Source: DATFQI01 sp963816955 (GTDB taxonomy: Bacteria > Actinomycetota > Thermoleophilia > Solirubrobacterales > Solirubrobacteraceae). Taken from it: a DNA stretch of 64,000 nt. The notes under the pieces are model-generated. The model was given only the letters and a program-made list of their open reading frames with translations. It made no database searches and was not told where the DNA came from. This document shows, in pieces, positions 1 to 8,522 of this stretch (its first letter is position 1; each line of letters starts with the position of its first letter). Where the stretch lies: assembly GCA_963816955.1 (NCBI GenBank), contig CAWFME010000006.1, positions 62,001-126,000 on the forward strand, written 5' to 3'. Both the position numbers and the translations under genes were made by a program.

Positions 1-2
1 TG

Positions 3-671
3 GCGGAGCTCTCCGACCGCGGCGGCCTGCCGGTGCTCGAGGCCGTGCAGGAGGTCGCCGGCCTGCACAGCGGCATCGCTCGCGCCGGCGCGATCGACGT
101 CGAGGTGCTCAAGATCGGCAAGGAGGACCCGCCGCGGCCGCAGGGCTACGGGCTCGGGTTCACGTCCGACTCCGATCTGGACGAGACCTCGCGTGAGCTG
201 CGCGCGCTCGGCTTCCCGACCTCCGCGCCGGCCCGCGCGGCGGCCGGCGACCGCGCCTGGCGCGCCGTCCAGGTCCACGGCCTGATGCCGGACCCGTTCC
301 CCGTCCCGACGAGCGCGAAGCCGCCGGGCGTCGGCGACCGGATCACGGGCGGGCTGGCCGGCGTGCTGTCGAAGGTCCCGGCGGTGGCGAAGGTCGCGAT
401 GCGCGACGCCGGCGGCTCGATGGTGGTGGTCACCGACTACGAGTTCGACGCCGCCGCGTGGCGGGCCGGCGCGGGCAGCGGGCCCGACGTGCTCGAGATC
501 CACGTCAACACGGACGCCCACCTGACCGACTGGCAGCGCGTGCCGCTGGCCGAGGACATGCTGTTGCGCTTCTCCGACGATGCCCCTGCGGGCATCACCC
601 GGATCGTGCTGGAGGGTGAGCGCGAGTCCTTCGCTGTCGGGGATGTGACCTTCGAGTACCGCCCGCGCTAG
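3..671 (+). CDS. C-terminal part of an unrecognised protein, possibly glyoxalase/VOC-like
   Basis: The frame is open to the first bases of the window, so the true start lies upstream; a GTG at 33 is available but there is no reason to prefer it. About 222 residues are visible. The last third carries alternating hydrophobic beta-like segments (SMVVVTDYEF, VLEIHVNT, ITRIVLEGE) that recall glyoxalase-like (VOC) proteins, but no metal-binding set can be assigned with confidence. It ends 35 nt before the secreted protease gene on the same strand. Function is unknown; VOC membership is a weak inference. Confidence 0.6.
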   Translation, partial: AELSDRGGLPVLEAVQEVAGLHSGIARAGAIDVEVLKIGKEDPPRPQGYGLGFTSDSDLDETSRELRALGFPTSAPARAAAGDRAWRAVQVHGLMPDPFPVPTSAKPPGVGDRITGGLAGVLSKVPAVAKVAMRDAGGSMVVVTDYEFDAAAWRAGAGSGPDVLEIHVNTDAHLTDWQRVPLAEDMLLRFSDDAPAGITRIVLEGERESFAVGDVTFEYRPR

Positions 672-706
672 GTTTCCCGCTTCACCACTCAACTCGGGAG
701 GTTGAG

Positions 707-1468
707 ATGAAGCAGGGGAAGCGCGCGCTGGCAGGGGCCATCGCGCTGACGGGGCTGCTCGCCACGGCGGGGCCCGCGATGGCCAAGGACCGCGTGATCG
801 CGGTCGACGGCATCTCGAAAGCCGACTCAGAGCGGCGCGTCGAGATCCTCGTCCACGTGCCGGACGGCGCGAACGCCGACGCCGCCGCCGAGCGTGCGCT
901 GGCCGGCCAGGGCGCGAAGAAGGCGCCGAAGCCACCGCCGGAGGAGCCGCAGTCGAACTCGTACTCGTTCACCGGGCTCTTCTGGGACACGCGCCGCGTG
1001 ACGCAGAACTACAACCCGGTCGGTCAGCGGGCCCAGGGCGCGCAGACCGCGCTGACCAACACGCTGCCCGACTGGAGCAACGTGGCGAACTCCGACTTCG
1101 ACATCACCTTCGGCGGCAACACGACCCGCTGCCCGTCGCTCGTGCGTGAGTGCCCCGGGGCCCAGAAGAACGACCGCCTCAACGACGTCGGCTGGGCGCA
1201 GCTGCAGAACGGCACGCTCGGCGTCACGTGGTCGACCAGCGGCATCGACGAGGCCGACATGGCGATCAACACGCGGTACTCGTGGACCACGGGCTGCCGC
1301 GCCGTCTCCGGGTCGTTCGACCTCGAGTCGGTCTTCCTGCACGAGAACGGCCACGTCGTCGGGCTCGGTCACTCGACCGACACCAGCGCCGTGATGTACC
1401 CGTCGTACCAGACCGCCCGCTGCGCGCTGGCGGCGGACGACCAGGCGGGCATGGCCGCGCTGTACTAG
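707..1468 (+). CDS. Secreted matrixin-like zinc metalloprotease
   Basis: A 253-residue preprotein. Residues 1-26 form a signal peptide (KR start, hydrophobic core, AMA cleavage site), so it is exported. Residues 212-222 read HENGHVVGLGH, the HExxHxxGxxH zinc site of metzincins, followed by a VMYP Met-turn about 15 residues later, as in matrixins (family M10). The three His bind zinc and the Glu is the catalytic base. A good ribosome site (GGGAGG, 6 nt before ATG) fixes the start. There is no separate prodomain with a clear cysteine switch. Likely an extracellular protease; substrate unknown. Confidence 0.88.
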   Translation: MKQGKRALAGAIALTGLLATAGPAMAKDRVIAVDGISKADSERRVEILVHVPDGANADAAAERALAGQGAKKAPKPPPEEPQSNSYSFTGLFWDTRRVTQNYNPVGQRAQGAQTALTNTLPDWSNVANSDFDITFGGNTTRCPSLVRECPGAQKNDRLNDVGWAQLQNGTLGVTWSTSGIDEADMAINTRYSWTTGCRAVSGSFDLESVFLHENGHVVGLGHSTDTSAVMYPSYQTARCALAADDQAGMAALY

Positions 1469-1502
1469 CCGCATGAGGCCGGCGGGTCCGTAGGGTTGCG
1501 TC

Positions 1503-2783
1503 ATGCTCCCTGCGGGCCCGCCCGAGCCGCCCGTCGTCCAGACCGCGCGCTGGCTGCTGCGGCCGATCTCCTTCATGGAGTCGTGCCGGCGGCGCTTCGG
1601 GGAGTCGTTCAGCGTGCGCTTCCTCGGCTTCCGGACGCCGATGGTGATGCTCTCGGACCCGGCGGCGATCCGGACGCTGTACACCGAGCGCCGCCACGGG
1701 CTGCCGCCGGGGCGCGGCGTCGCGCTGCTCCCCGTCGTGGGCCCGCGGTCGGTGCTGCTGCTGGAGGGCGGCGAGCACCTGGCGCGGCGCAAGCTGATGC
1801 TGCCGCCGTTCCACGGCGAGCGGATGCGCGCCTACGAGGCGACCGTCCGCGACGTGGTCGAGCGCGACGTGGCGTCGTGGCCGCGCGGCGAGCCGTTCGC
1901 CGTGCACCCGCGGATGCAGGCCGTCACGCTCGAGGTGATCGTGCGCGCGGTCTTCGGCGTGCGCGACCCGGCGCGCGGGGAGCAGCTGCGCGAGCTGTTG
2001 CGGGCACTGCTGGACGCGACCGCGTCGTTCGGGCTGCAGTTCGGCTTCATGCTCGCGCGCCGGCTCGGCGCTCCCGACCCGCTGGAGAAGCTGCGCCGGC
2101 AGCGCGCGGAGATCGACGAGCTGCTGCTGGCCGAGATCGGCGAGCGGCGGTCCGCGGGCGGCGGCGAGGACATCCTGTCGCTGCTGCTGCAGGCGCGCTT
2201 CGAGGACGGCGAGCCGATGGCCGACCAGGAGGTCTGCGACCAGCTCGTGACGCTGCTGGTGGCCGGGCACGAGACGACCGCGACCGCGCTGGCGTGGGCG
2301 CTCGAGCTGCTCGTGCACCATCCGGATGCGCTGGAGCGGCTCGGCGACGGCTCCGACGGGGCGTACCTGAAGGCGGTGATCAGCGAGTCGCTGCGGCTGC
2401 GGCCGGTCGTGCCGCTGGCGGGGCGGCGGCTGTCGGCGCCGCTGGAGGTCGACGGCGCCACGCTGCCCGAGGGCACCGACGTGACGCCGGCGATCTGGCT
2501 CGCGCACACCCGCGCGGACGTCTACCCCGAGCCGTTCGCGTTCCGGCCGGAGCGCTGGCTCGACGGCGCCGCGCCGCCGGGCTACGCGTGGGTCCCGTTC
2601 GGCGGCGGGGTGCGGCGCTGCCTGGGCGCGGCGTTCGCGGAGATGGAGATGCGGGTCGCGCTGGCGACGATGCTCGCGCTCGTGCGCGTCGAGGCGGCGG
2701 TGGCGGAGCCCGAGCGGGTCGCGCGGCGCAACGTCACGTTCTCGCCCGCGCGCGGAACACGGCTCGTAGCCTGGGAGGCGTGA
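1503..2783 (+). CDS. Cytochrome P450
   Basis: A 426-residue heme-thiolate monooxygenase with no membrane anchor, as usual for bacterial P450s. The I-helix oxygen motif AGHETT is near residues 254-259, the K-helix ExxR (ESLR) at 295-298, the PERW meander just downstream, and the heme loop FGGGVRRCLG at 366-375 with the axial cysteine at 373. All key residues are present. The substrate cannot be read from sequence, and no ferredoxin or reductase gene is adjacent. The stop overlaps the GTG of the next gene by 4 nt, so the two are probably translationally coupled. Confidence 0.95.
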   Translation: MLPAGPPEPPVVQTARWLLRPISFMESCRRRFGESFSVRFLGFRTPMVMLSDPAAIRTLYTERRHGLPPGRGVALLPVVGPRSVLLLEGGEHLARRKLMLPPFHGERMRAYEATVRDVVERDVASWPRGEPFAVHPRMQAVTLEVIVRAVFGVRDPARGEQLRELLRALLDATASFGLQFGFMLARRLGAPDPLEKLRRQRAEIDELLLAEIGERRSAGGGEDILSLLLQARFEDGEPMADQEVCDQLVTLLVAGHETTATALAWALELLVHHPDALERLGDGSDGAYLKAVISESLRLRPVVPLAGRRLSAPLEVDGATLPEGTDVTPAIWLAHTRADVYPEPFAFRPERWLDGAAPPGYAWVPFGGGVRRCLGAAFAEMEMRVALATMLALVRVEAAVAEPERVARRNVTFSPARGTRLVAWEA

Positions 2784-3100
2784 GCGACTACCTCGTCCTG
2801 TTCGTGGCCGACGAGGCCGACGACGGCCACGCCGACGCGCTGCGCGAGACCGCCCGCAGCCTCAAGGGGGCGGGCTTCTTCGACGACCCCGACCTCGGCG
2901 GGCAGCGCACCACCGGCACCTACCTCGAGACGGACACGCTCGACGATCCGACGGCGCTCGAGCTGATCGCGCGCGTGGCCGAGCTCTCCGCCGCGCTCGC
3001 GTGCCGGATCGAGGTCCAGCACCGCGAGGTGATCCTCGGCCACCTCGTCCACGGGCGTCCCGACGGCCGGCTCGCCGCGTCGCTGGGCTACTCCGGCTAG
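2780..3100 (+). CDS. Small conserved-looking protein coupled to the P450
   Basis: A 106-residue soluble protein starting at a GTG that overlaps the P450 stop (GTGA), with a ribosome site CTGGGAGG just upstream. The same frame is open far upstream through the P450, but that part is Arg/Ala-rich out-of-frame sequence. The real protein begins SDYLVLFVADEADDG and has a regular mix of beta-like and helical segments. I do not recognise a family. The overlap suggests a role linked to the P450, but this is inference only. Confidence 0.65.
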   Translation: MSDYLVLFVADEADDGHADALRETARSLKGAGFFDDPDLGGQRTTGTYLETDTLDDPTALELIARVAELSAALACRIEVQHREVILGHLVHGRPDGRLAASLGYSG

Positions 3101-3133
3101 CCGCGCCGCGCGCCTGCGGCCACGACTCGGCGC

Positions 3134-3892
3134 TTACGGCCGGGCCACGATCACGAGCCGCGTGTCCGTGGCGAACGGCGTGCCGTCGAAGTCGCCGTAG
3201 CAGCGCGTCTCGGAGAAGCCGGCGCGGTCGAGCATCGCGCACAGCTCCGTCGCGGTGTAGACGCGCAGGGACATCGTGCGCGACTCGCGCGTGCCGTCGG
3301 TCGGGACCACGGTCTGGGTCATCTGCACGACGCCGGCCGCGGGGTCGAACGTGCGCTGCTCGAGCAGCAGGCGGCCCTCGCCGAGCAGCTTCCAGTCCTG
3401 CTCGGCGAACACGCGCACGAGCCGGTCGCGGTGCATCGTCTCGATCACGAGCCGGCCCTCGGGGCGCAGCACGCGGCGGAACTCCGCCAGCGCGCGCGTG
3501 TCCTGCTCGTCGCCGAGGTAGCCGAGCGAGCTGAACAGGTTCACGACGAGGTCGAAGCTCGCCTCCGGCATCGGCAGCTCGCGATAGTCGGCGTGCACCC
3601 ACTTCGGCCAGCGCTCCCCCTGCGAGCGCCGCCGCGCGTCGCCGAGCAGCGCCTGCGAGCGGTCGGTCCCGGTCACGCGGTAGCCCGCGCGGGCCAGCGG
3701 GATCGAGTGGCGCCCGAAGCCGCACGGCGCGTCGAGCACGTCGCCGCCGTCCGGCGTCCCCGCCAGCCGGGCCGCCGCGAGCGCCTGGGCCTGGGCCTGG
3801 GCGTCCGCCTCGTCGTGCGCGAACGCGCGCAGGTAGAACTCGCCGAAGAACTCGTCCCAGCGCTCCGCGGGGCTGACGCTCGCGCGCTCCAC
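3134..3892 (-). CDS. Class I SAM-dependent methyltransferase
   Basis: A 252-residue protein. The SAM-binding motif I is GDVLDAPCGFGRHSIPLA followed by GYRVTGTDRS (motif II acidic end), and motif IV-like DLVVNLFSSLGYL comes later, so this is a Rossmann-fold methyltransferase. I chose the GTG at 3892 because the sequence from VERASVSPAERWDEFF is protein-like while the open frame upstream (to 4381) is low-quality Arg-rich sequence running through the inverted repeat. Convergent with the small gene ending at 3100. Substrate unknown. Confidence 0.85.
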   Translation of the reverse strand: MERASVSPAERWDEFFGEFYLRAFAHDEADAQAQAQALAAARLAGTPDGGDVLDAPCGFGRHSIPLARAGYRVTGTDRSQALLGDARRRSQGERWPKWVHADYRELPMPEASFDLVVNLFSSLGYLGDEQDTRALAEFRRVLRPEGRLVIETMHRDRLVRVFAEQDWKLLGEGRLLLEQRTFDPAAGVVQMTQTVVPTDGTRESRTMSLRVYTATELCAMLDRAGFSETRCYGDFDGTPFATDTRLVIVARP

Positions 3893-3903
3893 GCGGTGCG
3901 AGT

Positions 3904-4146
3904 CTACGGCGGCGGCGTGGCCACCTGGGTCGAGCCGCCGAGTGGCATCTCCGTTCCCTTCACGGGAACGGAGATGCCACTCGGCACGTGTTCGAGGTCG
4001 ACGACGACGGCGACCTTCGGGCCGCTCCAACGGAACACAAGGGCGTCCGGCTCGTAATCGACGCCGTCGGGCTGCTCGAGCCCCGCGCTCGTGACCAGTT
4101 CGCGGAACCGAGTCTCGGCGGTCTGGTGTCGGGCGCTGGGCTGCAC
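3904..4146 (-). CDS. Possible small protein of unknown function
   Basis: An 80-residue frame starting at GTG 4146; the frame is open upstream to 4248 but the extra residues look unnatural. The part ETRFRELVTSAGLEQPDGVDY and the following ALVFRWSGPKVAVVVDL look like a real small alpha/beta protein. The last 30 residues are encoded by the 22-bp inverted repeat and flanking DNA, so the natural C-terminus may have been replaced or extended by the palindrome. Base composition here seems less GC-rich than the neighbours. Low confidence that it is expressed. Confidence 0.4.
   Translation of the reverse strand: MQPSARHQTAETRFRELVTSAGLEQPDGVDYEPDALVFRWSGPKVAVVVDLEHVPSGISVPVKGTEMPLGGSTQVATPPP
3937..3985. 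repeat. Perfect 22-bp inverted repeat with 5-nt loop
   Basis: Left arm 3937-3958 and right arm 3964-3985 are exact reverse complements; the loop is TTCAC (3959-3963). The arms begin GCCGAGTGGCATC and end with GATGCCACTCGGC. It lies between the methyltransferase start (3892) and the NERD gene, at the 3' end of a small minus-strand frame. No T-run follows, so it is not a textbook terminator; it could be a strong RNA hairpin, an operator or a dispersed palindromic element. Confidence 0.9.
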
Positions 4147-4280
4147 GCCGCGGCACGATCGCGAGAAAGCCCGCGTGTGTGGGACACGGCATGTGTCGAC
4201 TTCGTGACAGGACCGCGACGAATCGGACTGGGGTCCAGACCCGCTCAAGCGGGGCGCGCGCGGACCCGATGGAAGTAGCG

Positions 4281-5042
4281 ATGAGGAAGCTCGGCCGTCG
4301 AACCTTCAGGGCAGGTCGGCACGCCGACGCCTGGTTCGCGGAGACGTACGGCGCGTGGCGGCGGCGGGTGCGCTGGCGCATCCTGCTCGTGCTCCCGGCC
4401 GTGTCGGCCCCGCAGCTGCTTCTGGCTCTGCTCTTCCCCGAATACCAGCAGTTCTTCGTGGGCCTCGCCGTCGGATCAGCAGCGGCTTGCTACCTGTGGG
4501 CGATCGACTCGCCGCCGGAGTGGATCGAGCGCAAGCGACGCGGCCGCGACGGTGAACGGAGCACCGAGAAGGAACTCGCGCCGCTCGAGCGTCATGGCTG
4601 GGCGGTCGGGCACGACCTACCTGCGAAGTTCGGGAACTACGACCACCTCGTGGTCGGGCCGTCCGGTGCCTACCTGCTCGAGACGAAGCGGTTCGTGGGC
4701 GAGGCGACGCTGCGGGACGGCGTGCTCGGCCTGCGCCGGGGAACGGACCCTCGGGATGTATGGCGCCTGGACGAGGGGTTCGCCGGCCGTTTACGCGGGA
4801 GCGCCCGGGACGCGCGCCGGCTGCTCGGGGCCGCCAACATCAACTGGGTGGCGCCGGTCGTGGTCTTGTGGTGCGACTTCCCGGCCGAGGTGGCGGAACA
4901 CGGTGGCGTGACCTACGTTCACGGCCCACTTCTCACAGCGTGGCTCGAGTCGCAGCCGAGGACGGTCAGCGCGCAGTCGGTCGAGAACGCGCGCTCGTGC
5001 CTGCGGCGGCTCGAGGCCGACGCGCTGCGCGACGCCGCGTAG
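4281..5042 (+). CDS. Membrane protein with NERD (nuclease-related) domain
   Basis: About 253 residues from ATG 4281, chosen because GGAAG sits 5 nt upstream; an in-frame ATG at 4269 is the alternative. Two hydrophobic segments near residues 30-50 and 57-73 (ILLVLPAVSAPQLLLALLF; FFVGLAVGSAAACYLWAI) are followed by a cytoplasmic NERD domain: GRDGERSTEKELAPLERHGW, then DHLVVGPSGAYLLETKRF, with the conserved E, D and ExK residues of this restriction-endonuclease-like fold. NERD proteins are thought to process DNA, but few are characterised. Third-position GC seems a little lower than neighbours. Confidence 0.8.
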   Translation: MRKLGRRTFRAGRHADAWFAETYGAWRRRVRWRILLVLPAVSAPQLLLALLFPEYQQFFVGLAVGSAAACYLWAIDSPPEWIERKRRGRDGERSTEKELAPLERHGWAVGHDLPAKFGNYDHLVVGPSGAYLLETKRFVGEATLRDGVLGLRRGTDPRDVWRLDEGFAGRLRGSARDARRLLGAANINWVAPVVVLWCDFPAEVAEHGGVTYVHGPLLTAWLESQPRTVSAQSVENARSCLRRLEADALRDAA

Positions 5043-5064
5043 GCGCCGGCGGGGGCCACACGGC

Positions 5065-5085
5065 CCGGGCGCGGCGCGCCCGGGG
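5065..5085. terminator. GC-rich hairpin after the NERD gene
   Basis: Stem 5065-5073 pairs exactly with 5077-5085 (CCCGGGCGC / GCGCCCGGG) with a 3-nt loop, 23 nt after the NERD stop and 37 nt before recC. No T-run follows. A termination role is plausible in a GC-rich actinobacterium but unproven. Confidence 0.4.
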
Positions 5086-5121
5086 CGAGGTGTCGGGCGG
5101 CGGCCCTAATGTGGCCGTCCG

Positions 5122-8100
5122 ATGCTGCACGTACACCGAGCCGAGCGGGCCGACGGGCTCGTGGACGCCCTCTCCGCGCTGCTGGAGGGGCCGCTGGAGG
5201 ACCCCTTCGCTCCCGAGGTGATCGCCGTGCCCACGCGCGGGATGGAGCGCTGGCTGACCCAGCGGCTCTCGACCGGTCTGGGCGCGAGCACCGGCCGCGC
5301 GGACGGCATCTGCGCCAACGTCGCGTTCCCCTCGCCGCGGCGGCTCGCCGAGGAGGCGGTGGCGATCGCCTCCGGGATCGAGCCGGAGGCTGACGCGTGG
5401 CTGCCCGAGCGGCTCGTGTGGGCGCTGCTGGAGGTCGTCGACTCCGCCCTGCACGAGCCGTGGCTGCACAGCCTCGCCGCCCACCTCGGCGCGACGCTCG
5501 ACACCGACGACCCGTCGCGCCAGGCGCGGCGCTTCGCGAGCGTGCGCCACATCGCGGAGCTGTTCGACCGCTACGCGCTCCAGCGCCCCGCGATGATCCG
5601 TGCCTGGGCCGCCGGCAAGGACGTCGACGCGACCGGGGCGAAGCTCCCGCCGGACGCCCGTTGGCAGGCGGAGCTGTGGCGGCGGCTGCGCGCCCGCACC
5701 GAGCAGCCCGACCCGGCGGAGCGGATCGAGGCCGCGTGCGCGCGGCTGCGCGCGGAGCCCGGCATCGTGGACCTGCCCGGCCGGCTCTCGGTGTTCGGGC
5801 TCACGCGCCTGCCCGCCGGGCGGCTGCAGGTGCTGGAGGCGCTCGCCGCCCGCCGTGACGTGCACCTGCTCCTGCTGCACCCCTCGCCGGCGCTGTGGGA
5901 GCGCGTCGCGCAGGCGCCGCCGGTCACCCGCCGCGCTGAGGACGTCACGCGCGAGCTGCCCGCCAACCGGCTGCTCGCCTCCTGGGGCCAGGACGTGCGG
6001 GAGCTGCAGCTGGTGGTCACCGGCCCGGGGTTGCCCGCCTACCGGGACCACCATCACCCCACTCCGCCAGCGCCCGAGGGCGGCTCGCTGCTCGCCCGCA
6101 TCCAGGCCGACGTGCGCGAGGACCGCCCCTCGCCCGGCCCGCCGCTCCCCGGCCGCGACGACGAGCGGCTCGAGCTGGGCGAGGACCGCAGCGTGCAGGT
6201 CCACGCCTGCCACGGCCGCGCGCGCCAGGTCGAGGTGCTGCGCGACGCGATCCTGCACCAGCTCGCCGAGGACCCGACGCTCGAGCCGCGCGACGTGATC
6301 GTGATGTGCCCGGACATCGAGGCCTTCGCGCCGCTGATCGGCGCGACCTTCGGCGCCGGCGAGGTCTCCCCCGAGGAGGACGAGCTCGAGGCCCTGCCGG
6401 AGGAGCTGCGCCCGCCGGACCTGCGCGTCCGGCTCGCCGACCGCTCGCTGCGGCAGACCAACGCGGTGCTCGGCTTCGTCGCGCGCCTGCTCGAGCTCGC
6501 CGACCAGCGGCTGACCGCCTCGCAGGTGCTCGACCTCGCCGACCGCGAGCCCGTGCGGCGGCGCTTCGGGCTCGACGACGACGACGTCGCGCGCGTGGAG
6601 GAATGGGTCGCGCAGTCGGGGATCCGCTGGGGGCTCGACGAGGCCCACCGCGCCCCGTTCAAGCTCGACCGGCTGGCCGCCGGCACCTGGCGGGCGGGCC
6701 TGGACCGCGTCTTGCTCGGGGTCGCGATGACCGACGAGGACCAGCGGCTGTTCGGCGGCGTGCTCCCGCTCGACGACGTCGAGAGCGGCGCGATCGACCT
6801 CGCGGGGCGCCTCGCCGAGCTGGTCGACCGCCTGCAGGCGAGCGTCGACGCGATGCGCCGGCCGATGACGGTCGGCGGCTGGACCGCCGCGATCGCCACG
6901 GCGGCCGACTCGCTGACCGCGACGCCCGGCCGCGAGGGATGGCAGCGCGCGGAGCTGCAGCGGCTGCTCGACGACGTGCGGCGCGAGGCCGCCGTGGCCG
7001 GGGCGGAGAAGACCACGCTCGCGCTCGCCGAGGTCCGCGCGCTGCTGGCGCAGCGGCTCGAGGGCCGCCCGACCCGCACCAACTTCCGCACGGGCCATCT
7101 GACGATCTGCACGCTCGTGCCGATGCGCTCGGTGCCGCATCGCGTCGTCTGCCTGCTCGGGCTCGACGACGGCGAGTTCCCGCGCAAGTCGGTCCGCGAC
7201 GGCGACGACCTCGTGCTGCGCGACCCGCACGTCGGCGACCGCGACTCGCGCACGGAGGACCGCCAGATGCTGCTCGACGCGCTGATGGCGGCGACCGACC
7301 GGCTGATCGTCACCTACACCGGCAAGGACGAGCGCACCAACACGCCCCGCCCGCCCGCGGTGCCGGTCGGCGAGCTGCTGGACGTGATCGACGCGACCGC
7401 GCGCGTCGCCGGCGGAATCCCGGGCGCGCGACCACGTGCTGGTCCAGCACCCGCTGCAGCCGTTCGACCCGCGCAACTTCACGCTCGGCGAGCTGGTCCC
7501 GGACCGCCGCTGGGGGTTCGACCGCGTGACGCTCCAGGGCGCCCGCGCGCTCGGCGCGGCCCGTACGGCGCCCGCGCCGTTCCTCGACGGCCCGCTGCCC
7601 GAGCTGCGCACGCCGCTGGTCGAGCTCGAGAACCTCGTGCGCTTCGCGGAGCATCCCGTCAAGGCCTTCCTGCGCCAGCGGCTCGGGATCATGCTCGGCG
7701 ACTTCGAGGACGAGGTCGGCGACGCCCTCGTGGTCGAGCTCGATCCGCTGGAGAGGTACGCGGTGGGCGACCGGCTGCTCCGGGGCCGGCTGACGGGAGC
7801 GGACATGGACGCGTGCGTCGCCGCGGAGGTCGCCCGCGGGCTGCTGCCGCCCGGGGAGCTGGGCCGGCCGGTGATCGAGGACGCGCGCACGACGGTCGAC
7901 GAGCTCGCGGCCCAGGCGCAGCTCCACGGCGCGGGGACCGGCCGCTCCGCGGACGTGAAGCTGCAGCTCCCCGACGGGCGCCTGCTCAGCGGCACCGTCC
8001 CGGGCGTGCACGGAGACCTCCTGCGGGTCGTGCAGTTCTCGCGCGTGCGGGCCAAGCACCGGATAGCGCTGTGGGTGCGCTGGCTCGCGCTCACCGTCGC

Positions 8101-8522
8101 CCACCCCGACCGGCCCGTCGAGGCCGTGTTGCTGGGGCGGGCGGCGAAGGGAGCGGACTCGCGCGTCGCGCAGGTGCGCCTGCCGCCGATCGAGGCGGGG
8201 CTCGCGCGCGAGCAGCTCGCCGTCCTGCTTGACCTGCACCGCGCGCGGCCTGCGCGAGCCGCTGCCGATCCCGTGCGCGACCGCCGCCGCCTACGCGGAG
8301 CACGGCGAGTTCCGCGCCCGCAAGGAGTGGGAGTCCGCGTGGAACTTCCCGAAGGAGGACCAGGAGCCGGAGCACCAGCTCGCGTTCGGCGGCGTCCTGG
8401 GCTTCGACGAGCTGCTCGCGCTGCCGCCGCGCGAGGGCGAGGACTTCGAGCCCGAGGAGCCCACGCGCTTCGGCCGCCTGGCGAAGCGGCTGTGGTGCGG
8501 GGTGCTGGAGGCGGAGGCGTGA
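5122..8522 (+). pseudogene. recC: recC, exodeoxyribonuclease V gamma subunit, with two frameshifts
   Basis: RecC is the scaffold and Chi-recognition subunit of the RecBCD helicase-nuclease that processes double-strand breaks. Frame 1 runs from 5122 (MLHVHRAERADGLVDAL) to about 7424. The protein then continues in a second frame (DHVLVQHPLQPFDPRNFTLGEL) to about 8248, and in a third (GLREPLPIPCATAAAYAEHG) to the stop at 8522. Each break fits one extra base, near CGGG 7421-7424 and in the GCGCGC run near 8240-8248. Family sequence is present throughout with no gap, so the length is normal if corrected. The end overlaps recB by 4 nt. Either sequence errors or a disrupted recC. Confidence 0.85.

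Noticed and set aside
7400..8260. Programmed ribosomal frameshifting in recC
   Set aside because: I considered it because of two shifts, but neither site shows a slippery heptamer or a clear downstream structure, and recC is not known to be recoded. Sequence error or decay is simpler.
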